DNA of 64,000 nucleotides, taken from Microbacterium hydrocarbonoxydans. Its GTDB lineage: Bacteria; Actinomycetota; Actinomycetes; Actinomycetales; Microbacteriaceae. Shown one piece after another: positions 43,739-51,411 of the stretch; the first letter of the stretch is position 1; each line of letters starts with the position of its first letter. The notes under the pieces are model-generated. The model searched no databases. It had not been told where the DNA came from and was given only the letters and a program-made list of their open reading frames with translations. Location of the stretch: the NCBI RefSeq assembly GCF_904831005.1, contig NZ_LR882982.1, forward strand, positions 930,001 through 994,000. The letters run 5' to 3'. Position numbers and translations under genes: made by a program.

Positions 43739-44176
43739 ATGATCACGCTGGACGAGACGGATCGCGCGATACTCGACGAACTGCGGCGCGACGCGAGGGC
43801 ATCGATGACTGCCATCGCCGAGGTCGTGCACATCTCGCGCGCCGGGGCGCACGCGCGCATCAAGCGTCTGACGGATGCCGGAGTCATCACGGGCTACACG
43901 GTGCGCACCGATCCGGTGCTGCTCGGTCACCACGCGAGCGCGTACGTGACCCTGGCCATAGAGCAGGCGACGTGGCAGGACGTGAGTGCTCGACTGAGGG
44001 CCATCCCCGAGATCGAGCATATGGCCCTCGTCGGCGGTGACTTCGATGTGATCCTGCTCGTGCGCGCGAACGACGCGCGAGACCTGCGACGCATCGTGTT
44101 GGAAGACATCCAGGCCATCCCGTCGATCCGCTCCACGCGCACGACGCTCATCTTCGAGGACTTCGCGCTGATCTGA
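43739..44176 (+). CDS. Lrp/AsnC-family regulator (BkdR-like)
   Basis: 145 residues. The AsnC-type HTH occupies the N-terminus (LDETDRAILDELRRDARASMTAIAEVVHISRAGAHARIKRL). The C-terminal RAM domain is ligand-binding. GAAGGAG precedes the ATG. Divergence from bkdA suggests it senses a branched-chain amino acid or oxoacid and activates the operon. Short dyads in the 150-bp gap are weak, and no clear operator was picked out. Confidence 0.88.
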   Translation: MITLDETDRAILDELRRDARASMTAIAEVVHISRAGAHARIKRLTDAGVITGYTVRTDPVLLGHHASAYVTLAIEQATWQDVSARLRAIPEIEHMALVGGDFDVILLVRANDARDLRRIVLEDIQAIPSIRSTRTTLIFEDFALI

Positions 44177-44245
44177 GCGAGGCTGATCGTCCACCCCGCC
44201 GGCTCCGCCTTAGGCACGGGTTCCTCACCCGACCCGCCCGCGGGC

Positions 44246-44896
44246 TCAGTCGACCGAGAGCTCGAACCCGCCATCGATCGGCACCACGACGACCTGCGTG
44301 AGGTCGTCGACATGGAAGGTCGGATCGTGAGAGGTCGCGTGCGGACCGACCCCGATCACGCGCATGCCTGCCGCGTGGGCGGCCTGGATGCCCGCACCGG
44401 AGTCTTCGAACACGACGCAGTCGGCGGGGTCGACGCCGAGCATCTTCGCACCCTGCAGGAACCCCTCGGGATCCGGCTTCGACGCCGAGACGCTCTCGGC
44501 GGTCACCGTCAGCGCGGGCACCGTGAGACCGGCCTGACCCATGCGGGCGTTCATCAGAGTCACGTCGGCCGACGTGACGATCGCGTGTGGGTAGGGGAGC
44601 AGCGTTGCGAGCAAGGTGTCCGCGCCGGAGATCGCGACCACTCCATCGACGTCCTTGCTCTCATTCGCCAGCATCTGGGCGTTCTCGCGGATGTTGATGT
44701 CGTGATCCCGCTCCGGAAGCATGATCGCCATGCTCTGATGCCCCTGGCGGCCGTGCACCACGCTCAGCACCGTCGCGGGATCGATGCCATGCGGTGCGGC
44801 CCAGGCCAGCCACAGGCGTTCGACGACGGCCGTCGAATCGACGAGGGTGCCGTCCATGTCGAGCAGGACGGCGCGGGCGCTGATGGTCTCGGTCAT
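44246..44896 (-). CDS. HAD-superfamily phosphatase (sugar-phosphatase-like)
   Basis: 216 residues with all four HAD motifs: nucleophile LLDMDGTLVD, VTSADV, KPDPEGF and VFEDSGAGIQAA. The helical cap after motif I is of the beta-phosphoglucomutase/phosphatase type. It resembles broad sugar-phosphate or glycerol-1-phosphatases; substrate unknown. It is convergent with the Lrp gene. Confidence 0.86.
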   Translation of the reverse strand: MTETISARAVLLDMDGTLVDSTAVVERLWLAWAAPHGIDPATVLSVVHGRQGHQSMAIMLPERDHDINIRENAQMLANESKDVDGVVAISGADTLLATLLPYPHAIVTSADVTLMNARMGQAGLTVPALTVTAESVSASKPDPEGFLQGAKMLGVDPADCVVFEDSGAGIQAAHAAGMRVIGVGPHATSHDPTFHVDDLTQVVVVPIDGGFELSVD

Positions 44897-45002
44897 CTCC
44901 TCAGGCTAGCGGGGCGAATATCGGGATTCGCCGGTCGTCGCTCACGAAATCACCCACACCGTGCGGAGGGCGAGGCTTCTATGATGTGGGCGGAGGCCAG
45001 CG

Positions 45003-46118
45003 ATGCGATATCTCGGCGAGAAGGTCATGCAGGTACTGCGTCAGTTGCGCGGGCCCGACACAGCGGATGCGGTCTTCGAGGCGACGGCGCTCATCGTCGG
45101 TGCCGTGTTCTTCGTGCTCGGGTTCGTGATCGGCTGGCCCGCGTTCTGGGGACGCGAGCTTCCGATCAGCGGCACCGGATCCATCGGCGCCTTCACTGCG
45201 TACGGCGGAGCGATCACCGCCGTCCTCGCCTTCGCGATCGGTCGTCTCGTGGTCAGGCCTGCAGAGGTCGCCCCCGATGGCACCCGCGACGGGTTCAGCG
45301 TTCCGGGAGACCGGCTGCGCTGGTACGACCTCGCCGCGATCGCGTTCGCGCATGCCGCGATCGCCTACCTCGGGTGGCTCGGGATCGCCGAACTGCTCGA
45401 GCGCAGCTTCACCGATGCGCCCGTCTACCCCTTCCCCGGGGCGATCCTGGTCGCCGTCGCGTTCGCGCTCACCGCCTACGTGACGTTCCTGAGCGCCGTG
45501 GCGCTGACGCCGACCGTGCTGTCTCTCGTCTTGGCCGTGTTCCTCGTCATCGGGGCGTTCGCGGCGATGCTCGCCTCCAGCGACGTGCACTGGTGGCAGG
45601 AGAACCTCTCGGCACTCGGCATGAGCAGCAACAGCGCCTCCCTGGCGTTCAATGCCACACTCATCATCGCCGGTGTTCTGGTGACGACCATCGCACGCTA
45701 CGCCACAGCGGGTCTGCCGGTCGGCGACCGCACAGCCCGACGCGGGCGCCGTGTCGTGCGCGGCGGACTGATCCTGATCGGGATCTTCCTCGCGTGCGTG
45801 GGCGTCTTCCCGGTCGACGAGTTCTTCCTCGTGCACAACACGGTGGCGACGGGGATGACCGTCGCGTTCGCGGTCATCGTGGTCGGACTGCCGTGGTTCG
45901 TGCGCAGCATCCCTCGGGTGTTCGTGGCCCTCGGCTGGATCTACGTGCTCGTCATCGTGCTGCTCGGCGCCTTCTTCGCGGTCGGCTACTACAACCTGAC
46001 CGCGGTCGAGCTGATCGCTGCGGTGCTGATCTTCAGCTGGATCATCGTCTTCCTGCGCACGGCCGGCTCTGTCGGCTCGGTCAGCTCCGAGCGCGGGCAC
46101 GAGTCCGTGCCCGCCTGA
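45003..46118 (+). CDS. DUF998-like multi-spanning membrane protein
   Basis: 371 residues with about 8-9 predicted membrane segments, for example ALIVGAVFFVLGFVIGW, AILVAVAFALTAYVTF, LILIGIFLACVGVF and FAVIVVGLPWF. The motif WQENLSALGMSSNSASLAFNATLI and FPVDEFFLVHNTVATGM match the pattern of DUF998 integral membrane proteins. GGAGG lies 6 nt before the ATG. Function unknown; no operon partner. Its stop is 10 bp from the convergent RpiR gene. Confidence 0.8.
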   Translation: MRYLGEKVMQVLRQLRGPDTADAVFEATALIVGAVFFVLGFVIGWPAFWGRELPISGTGSIGAFTAYGGAITAVLAFAIGRLVVRPAEVAPDGTRDGFSVPGDRLRWYDLAAIAFAHAAIAYLGWLGIAELLERSFTDAPVYPFPGAILVAVAFALTAYVTFLSAVALTPTVLSLVLAVFLVIGAFAAMLASSDVHWWQENLSALGMSSNSASLAFNATLIIAGVLVTTIARYATAGLPVGDRTARRGRRVVRGGLILIGIFLACVGVFPVDEFFLVHNTVATGMTVAFAVIVVGLPWFVRSIPRVFVALGWIYVLVIVLLGAFFAVGYYNLTAVELIAAVLIFSWIIVFLRTAGSVGSVSSERGHESVPA

Positions 46119-46128
46119 CGGGGGCGCT

Positions 46129-46983
46129 TCAGCGCAGTGGCTGCGTGGCGTCCGACGTGCGCTGCAGCGCGTGGATCGAGTGAGCGTGACGCCGCTGGGC
46201 CACTCCCACGAACAGGCAGTCGACGACTGCGAGCTGCGCGATGCGGCTCACCATGGCCCCCGCCCGGAGGCGAGGCTCGCGTGCATGCGTGAGCAGGGCG
46301 TGGTCGCAGTTCTCGGCCATCGGTGAGGACGACGTCCCCGCGACGGCGATGGTGACGCCCGCCGCCGCGCGGGCGGTCTGCAAGAAGTGCACGGTCTCGC
46401 GGGTGGTTCCCGAGTGCGAGAAACCGATGGCGACCGTCTTCGTGGCTCCGAGCGATGCGGCGGCGGTCGCCTCATGCGAGTCGGAGAGCACGATCGCGGC
46501 ATGGCCGATGCGGAGCAGCTTGTGTCCGAGGTCGGCTGCAGCCAGTCCGCTCGCGCCGATGCCGAACAGCAGGATGCGGTCTGCGCTGTCGATCGCCTCG
46601 ACCGCGGCGGCGAGGCCGTCGTAGTCGAGATGAGCGATGGTCTCCTCGATCGCGAGGAGTTCGAGGGTCGCGATCTTCGCCGTCGCCTCGCGCAGGGTGT
46701 CGGCGGCGGAGATCTCTGATCCGAAGCCGGATGCTGCGGGGTACTGCACGGATTCGCGTCCCAGCTCGGTGGCCAGCGCCATGCGCAGGGCAGCGTATCC
46801 GTTCACTCCGATGGCCCGGCAGAAGCGGACCACCGAGGCGACCGAGGTGTCGCATCTGGCTGCGATCTCTGTGATCGTGCTGTCGATCACGATGGTCGGA
46901 TCATCGGCGACGGTCCGGGCGATGCGCGCCAGTGACGGCGGCAGCTTCTCGGCTGCAGTGGCGATCGTCGTCTGGATGCTCAT
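46129..46983 (-). CDS. RpiR-family regulator (MurR-like)
   Basis: 284 residues. The N-terminal HTH_6 domain (about 1-77) includes STITEIAARCDTSVASVVRFCRAIGVNGYAALR. The C-terminal SIS sugar-isomerase-like domain has GIGASGLAAADLGHKLLRIG and SHSGTTRETV. It is divergent from a sugar kinase/MurQ pair across 76 bp holding a perfect inverted repeat. It thus most likely represses them, with MurNAc 6-phosphate as inducer. Confidence 0.88.
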   Translation of the reverse strand: MSIQTTIATAAEKLPPSLARIARTVADDPTIVIDSTITEIAARCDTSVASVVRFCRAIGVNGYAALRMALATELGRESVQYPAASGFGSEISAADTLREATAKIATLELLAIEETIAHLDYDGLAAAVEAIDSADRILLFGIGASGLAAADLGHKLLRIGHAAIVLSDSHEATAAASLGATKTVAIGFSHSGTTRETVHFLQTARAAAGVTIAVAGTSSSPMAENCDHALLTHAREPRLRAGAMVSRIAQLAVVDCLFVGVAQRRHAHSIHALQRTSDATQPLR

Positions 46984-47009
46984 CGCTCTCCTGGCCGCGT
47001 GGGAATGGT

Positions 47010-47034
47010 GTGCGTGAACAATTCTTTCACGCAC
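47010..47034. promoter_or_regulatory. Operator for the RpiR/MurR-like regulator
   Basis: GTGCGTGAA and TTCACGCAC are perfectly complementary over 9 bp with a 7-nt spacer. The right arm overlaps the position expected for the murK -35, and a TAGACT -10 lies at 47048-47053. Binding here would block the kinase/murQ promoter. Confidence 0.75.
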
Positions 47035-47059
47035 GGAGCCCGGCGCGTAGACTATTTCC

Positions 47060-47977
47060 ATGCTTGCCACGCCCGCGCTCGTCGCCGTCGACCTCGGCAA
47101 GTCGCGGTGTCGAGCCGTCGTCTCCCGGTCGCGTGCCGACAGCGGTCCACACCGCCGGCCGCTGTACGACGGCATGGGTGCGCCCGGACTCGCCGCCGCC
47201 GACGGCGTCGCCGCCGCGCTCGCCGCGATACTTCCGGTGCGAGAGCGGATCGACGAGCCGATCGCGTCGATCGCGGTCGGTGCTGCCGGTGCCTGGGCGG
47301 CGCCCGAGGCGGCATCCGAGCTCGCGCGTCGCCTGGCCGACGCTCTGGGCGTGCCGGCGGCCGTGACCTCCGACGTGGTGACGGCCCATGCGGGAGCGCT
47401 CGATGGCCGGGGAGGAGTGCTCCTGATCGCCGGCACCGGTGCAGTCGCCCTCGGCATCGAGGGCCATGCCGCGACGCTCGTCGACGGCTGGGGTCCCGAG
47501 CTGGGCGACTTCGGCAGCGGATCGTGGCTCGGCCGAGAGGCTCTTCGCGCGGTCCTGCGCGCCTCGGCCGGACTCGGGCCGGCGACCGCGCTCACAGACG
47601 CCGTCGCCGCGACGGTCGGTGCTCCCGAGGCGATCCCCGCCTGGCTCGCTCAGGACGACCGGCTCGCGCGGCGGCTCGCGACCCTCGCACCGTCGGTGCT
47701 CGATGCGGCCGAGCGAGGGGACCCCCGTGCGGCGCAGATCGCGGCAGACAGTGTCCGTCTGCTCGTCGCCTCCGTCGTGGCCGCATCCGACAGCCGCGTC
47801 GTGGCGCTCCACGGCGGGCTCACCGAACACGGCTGGTTCCGTTCCGCCCTCGATGACGCGCTCCACGCGGCCGGCCGCTCGGTCGCCTGCTCCTCCGGCG
47901 ACGCTCTCGACGGCGCGCTCCTCCTCGCGGAGCGTGCCGATCTTCCCCATGAAAGGTTCGTGCATCGTGCCGAATGA
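47060..47977 (+). CDS. N-acetylmuramic acid/N-acetylglucosamine kinase (BadF/BadG-type ATPase fold)
   Basis: 305 residues of the actin-like sugar-kinase fold. ALVAVDLGKSRCRAVV is phosphate-1, DVVTAHAGALDGRGGVLLIAGTGAVALG is phosphate-2 with the catalytic Asp, and GSGSWLGREALRAVL follows. Context (next to murQ, opposite a MurR-like regulator) points to phosphorylation of MurNAc or GlcNAc for cell-wall recycling, as with MurK. TAGACT ends 6 nt before the ATG and there is no Shine-Dalgarno, so the mRNA is probably leaderless. It overlaps murQ by 11 bp. Confidence 0.84.
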   Translation: MLATPALVAVDLGKSRCRAVVSRSRADSGPHRRPLYDGMGAPGLAAADGVAAALAAILPVRERIDEPIASIAVGAAGAWAAPEAASELARRLADALGVPAAVTSDVVTAHAGALDGRGGVLLIAGTGAVALGIEGHAATLVDGWGPELGDFGSGSWLGREALRAVLRASAGLGPATALTDAVAATVGAPEAIPAWLAQDDRLARRLATLAPSVLDAAERGDPRAAQIAADSVRLLVASVVAASDSRVVALHGGLTEHGWFRSALDDALHAAGRSVACSSGDALDGALLLAERADLPHERFVHRAE

Positions 47978-48908
47978 CCCGGCCAGACTGACCACTCTCC
48001 TCGAGGTCCTCTCGACGCTCGGCACCGAGGCATCGGCCACCGAGCGCGGCGACCTCGATCTGCTGGACACGACCGAGCTCGTGCAGCGGATGAACGCCGA
48101 AGACCACCGAGTCGCGGCCGCGGTCGGCGAGCGCAGCGCCGAGATCGCCGCAGCCGTCGACGGCATCACCGAGCGGTTCCGCAGGGGAGGGCGCCTGATC
48201 TACCTCGGCGCCGGAACCGCCGGTCGCATCGGCGTGCTCGATGCCAGCGAATGTCCTCCGACGTTCGGCACGGATCCGTCGATGGTGGTGGGGCTGATCG
48301 CCGGTGGCGAGACCGCCATCCGCGCAGCGGTCGAGAACGCCGAGGACGACGATGCGGCGGCGGCGATCTCGCTGAGGGAACTCGGGCTCACCCCCCGTGA
48401 CACCGTCGTGGGGATCTCGGCTTCGGGGCGCACGCCCTACGTGGTCGGCGGACTCGAGTTCGCGCGCGCGCTGGGGGCGCTCACGATCGCGATCGCGTCG
48501 AATCCGGCATCCGGGATCGGCGCGGTGTCGGACATCGCGATCGAGGTCGTCACGGGGCCGGAGTTCATCTCGGGATCGACACGACTGAAGTCCGGCACGG
48601 CGCAGAAGCTGGTCGTCAACATGCTCACCACGCTGTCGATGATCAAGCTCGGAAAGACCCACCGGGGTGTGATGGTCGACCTGCTCGCGACGAACGAGAA
48701 GCTGCATGCCCGCTCGATCCGCACGGTGACCGAGCTCACCGGCGCAGGAGTCGATGTGGCCACGGATGCTCTCGACGCGGCGGGAGGCTCGGTCAAGCAC
48801 GCGATCCTGATGGTCTCGACCGGCGCCTCGGCAGACGCAGCCGCCCGGGCGCTGCGGGATGCCGACGGCATCCTGCGCGTCGCGATCGGCGACCTGTCGC
48901 AGAGCTGA
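47967..48908 (+). CDS. murQ: N-acetylmuramic acid 6-phosphate etherase
   Basis: A 313-residue SIS-domain enzyme that cleaves D-lactate from MurNAc 6-phosphate, giving GlcNAc 6-phosphate. Family motifs are RLIYLGAGTAGRIGVLDASECPPTFG, GISASGRTPYVVGGLEFA and TGPEFISGSTRLKSGTAQKLVVNML. The GTG at 47967 with GAAAGG about 10 nt upstream is preferred to an ATG at 47949 lacking a ribosome-binding site; the difference is six residues. Confidence 0.94.
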   Translation: MPNDPARLTTLLEVLSTLGTEASATERGDLDLLDTTELVQRMNAEDHRVAAAVGERSAEIAAAVDGITERFRRGGRLIYLGAGTAGRIGVLDASECPPTFGTDPSMVVGLIAGGETAIRAAVENAEDDDAAAAISLRELGLTPRDTVVGISASGRTPYVVGGLEFARALGALTIAIASNPASGIGAVSDIAIEVVTGPEFISGSTRLKSGTAQKLVVNMLTTLSMIKLGKTHRGVMVDLLATNEKLHARSIRTVTELTGAGVDVATDALDAAGGSVKHAILMVSTGASADAAARALRDADGILRVAIGDLSQS

Positions 48909-48927
48909 CCGCAGACGATCACGAACG

Positions 48928-49251
48928 TCAGTGCGTTCCGCCGAACTCGATCAGCGCGACGCCCAGGGCGATCAGGGCGACGCCGATCGCCATCATGACG
49001 GAGAAGTGATCCTTGAAGATCACACGGCCCAGGATCGCCGTGATCGCGACGCCGGCAGCGGCCCATACGCCGTACGCGACCCCCACCGGCATCCCCATCG
49101 CGAGGATCACGCCGAGCAGCGTGAAAGCGACGAGGTAGCCGACGACGATCACCGGGATCCAGCGACGACGCCGCAGCCCCTGCGAGGCGCGCAGGCTGAG
49201 GGTCGCCGTGACCTCGCTCGCGATCGCGAAGACGAGGAGCACCCAGGTCAC
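48928..49251 (-). CDS. Small multidrug resistance (SMR) transporter subunit, second of pair
   Basis: 107 residues, four membrane helices. The essential membrane Glu is in FAIASEVTATLSLRASQG, and GVAYGVWAAAGVAITAILG is the SMR signature. The GTG at 49251 overlaps the first SMR gene stop by 4 bp (GTGA). Adjacent SMR genes usually make obligate heterodimers (EbrAB/YkkCD types) that export cationic compounds or guanidinium by proton exchange. Confidence 0.88.
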   Translation of the reverse strand: MTWVLLVFAIASEVTATLSLRASQGLRRRRWIPVIVVGYLVAFTLLGVILAMGMPVGVAYGVWAAAGVAITAILGRVIFKDHFSVMMAIGVALIALGVALIEFGGTH

Positions 49252-49619
49252 GACGTCACCTCGACCGGCGTCTCGCGCGTGTGGGATCCGATCTCGACCA
49301 GCAGCACGCCCACCACGATCGCGCCGATGCCGATGATCTGCACGGTTCCGAGCAGCTCCCCGAAGAGCACGCTCCCCATGACGGCGGTGAGCACGACGCC
49401 GATCGCGGACCAGATGCCGTAAGCCACCCCCACCGGCATACCGCGGTCGAGCACGACCGACAGCAGCCACAGCGAGCCCGTATAGCCGATGACGACGGGG
49501 ATCAGCCACAGCGGGTGGGCGAATCCCTCGGCGGCGCGCAACGACAGGGTGGCACCGACCTCGAGGACGATCGCGATCAGCAGTGGCGGCCATGCGGACC
49601 GGCGAGGGCGATCTGTCAT
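49248..49619 (-). CDS. Small multidrug resistance (SMR) transporter subunit, first of pair
   Basis: 123 residues, four membrane helices. The conserved Glu is in IAIVLEVGATLSLRAAEG, followed by GVAYGIWSAIGVVLTAVMG and a 10-residue hydrophilic tail after IEIGSHTR. AAAGG lies 7 nt before the ATG at 49619. It probably pairs with the next gene. I looked upstream for a guanidine riboswitch and saw nothing convincing. Confidence 0.88.
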   Translation of the reverse strand: MTDRPRRSAWPPLLIAIVLEVGATLSLRAAEGFAHPLWLIPVVIGYTGSLWLLSVVLDRGMPVGVAYGIWSAIGVVLTAVMGSVLFGELLGTVQIIGIGAIVVGVLLVEIGSHTRETPVEVTS

Positions 49620-49824
49620 CGGGGCAGCCTTTCGACGAGGGGTGCGCGGGGAAGAACGCGTCGGATGCTCGCACGATTCCCTGTCGGGCAGGTGAACGAC
49701 GTGTCAGGACCCCGCGATTTCGGAACCCTCGCGCGCGGCGCGTACCCTGGAGGCATCCCCCGAAGCTCACCCGGCAATCTCGCGCGCCGGCGACCTCGGC
49801 GCGCTCACACATGCAAGGACGCAG

Positions 49825-51273
49825 ATGAACGCAACCGCCGAAGCCCACGACGACTGGACGACGAGAGAAGAGCTGGCCGAGCGGATGATCCCGCTCATCG
49901 GCGCACTCAAGCGCGAGCGCGATGTGGTCACCTCCCTCCACGGCCACCGGCTTCTCGGCCTGTCGGCCACCGGCATCGTCGAGGTGCACGACAGAGTCGC
50001 CCAGCTCGGGCACGAGCCGCTTCCGCTCGCAGACACCCTCGCCGTGCTCGACGCGGTCGCCGAGCTCGGCCCCGGTGCATCGTCGCTCGACCTCGCGCGA
50101 CTCGCCGCCGGTCATGCCGACAGCGAGCTGCCCCTCGACGCCTATCTGGCCGAGGCGCTCGCGCCGGCGGTCGGCGCCGTCGCGGCGGCCCCCACCGACG
50201 TCGTGCTGTACGGGTTCGGACGCATCGGGCGCCTGCTCGCCCGCATCCTCATCGCCCACAACGGTGGTGGCAGCGGTCTGCGTCTGCGGGCCATCGTCGT
50301 ACGCCGCGGTTCGGAGAACGATCTCGTCAAGCGCGCGTCGCTGCTGCTGCGCGACTCGGTGCACGGCCGCTTCGCAGGCTCCGTGACGGTCGATGAGGAC
50401 GCCGAGCAGATCATCGCGAACGGCACGCGCATCCAGGTCATCTACTCCGACGACCCCTCGGCGATCGACTACACGGCCTACGGGATCGACCGTGCGATCG
50501 TCGTCGACAACACCGGGCGCTGGCGTGACGAGGAGGGTCTCAGCCGCCACCTCGAATCGACGGGCGTCGCCCGCGTGCTCCTCACTGCTCCGGGCAAGGG
50601 TGCTCTGAAGAACGTGGTGCACGGCATCAACGACGACACGATCCAGAAGAGCGATCGCATCGTCACCGCGGCATCGTGCACCACGAACGCCATCACTCCG
50701 GTTCTCAAGGCGGTCGACGAGGCCTACGGCATCGTGCGCGGCCACGTCGAGACCGTGCACTCGTTCACCAACGATCAGAACCTGATCGACAACTTCCACG
50801 GCGGCGATCGTCGCGGGCGTTCGGCCGTGCTCAACATGGTGATCACCGAGACCGGGGCGGCCAAGGCCGTCGCGCGGGCGCTCCCCGAGCTCGCGGGCAA
50901 GCTCACCGGGTCAGCCATCCGCGTGCCGACGCCCGATGTCTCACTGGCGGTGCTGCACCTGACCCTCGAGCGACCCGCCGACAGAGACGAGCTGAACGAC
51001 TATCTGCGCCGCGTCTCGCTGCATTCCAAGCTGCGTCAGCAGATCGACTACGTCGAGAGTCCCGAGGTCGTCTCGACCGACTTCGTCGGCTCGCACCGCG
51101 CCGGCATCGTCGACGGTCTCGCGACCATCGCGAACGACCATGACGTCGTGCTCTACGTCTGGTACGACAACGAGTACGGCTACTCGTGCCAGGTGATCAG
51201 GGTGCTCGAGGTCATGGCCGGCTCGCACCCGATCGTGCTGCCCGAGCGCCGCGAGGTGACACTGCTCGGCTGA
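49825..51273 (+). CDS. Glyceraldehyde-3-phosphate dehydrogenase, long GapB type
   Basis: 482 residues, about 150 longer than glycolytic GAPDH because of an N-terminal helical extension (about 1-123). The NAD(P)-binding GFGRIGRLLAR is at 130-140, catalytic Cys285 is in TAASCTTNAITP, and WYDNEYGYSCQV is the C-terminal family motif. The same long form in Corynebacterium (GapB) favours gluconeogenesis with NADP, which suits the nearby PEPCK. A second, glycolytic gapA is expected elsewhere in the genome. Confidence 0.9.
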   Translation: MNATAEAHDDWTTREELAERMIPLIGALKRERDVVTSLHGHRLLGLSATGIVEVHDRVAQLGHEPLPLADTLAVLDAVAELGPGASSLDLARLAAGHADSELPLDAYLAEALAPAVGAVAAAPTDVVLYGFGRIGRLLARILIAHNGGGSGLRLRAIVVRRGSENDLVKRASLLLRDSVHGRFAGSVTVDEDAEQIIANGTRIQVIYSDDPSAIDYTAYGIDRAIVVDNTGRWRDEEGLSRHLESTGVARVLLTAPGKGALKNVVHGINDDTIQKSDRIVTAASCTTNAITPVLKAVDEAYGIVRGHVETVHSFTNDQNLIDNFHGGDRRGRSAVLNMVITETGAAKAVARALPELAGKLTGSAIRVPTPDVSLAVLHLTLERPADRDELNDYLRRVSLHSKLRQQIDYVESPEVVSTDFVGSHRAGIVDGLATIANDHDVVLYVWYDNEYGYSCQVIRVLEVMAGSHPIVLPERREVTLLG

Positions 51274-51293
51274 GTGCGCGATGTCGGTCGCGG

Positions 51294-51380
51294 GCCGGAA
51301 AACGGAGGCGAAGACGGTCGGGGTCGGCGTGTCTCGCCTCGACTCGCCGACCGATGGCCAGTTCGTCTGCGTTTTCCGGC
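51294..51380. terminator. Nested stem-loop after the GAPDH gene
   Basis: The outer arms GCCGGAAAACG (51294-51304) and CGTTTTCCGGC (51370-51380) pair perfectly over 11 bp and extend inward with mismatches. The inner arms GGTCGGCG (51322-51329) and CGCCGACC (51345-51352) pair over 8 bp. The position 20 bp after the stop suggests a terminator, although the size is unusual. Confidence 0.6.
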
Positions 51381-51411
51381 ACATGTCGCAGGTTCCCGGC
51401 ATGATGAGGGC

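Noticed and set aside
49620..49824. Possible guanidine riboswitch upstream of the SMR pair
   Set aside because: I looked for the conserved loops of the known guanidine classes on the minus strand and could not find a convincing set, so none is annotated.
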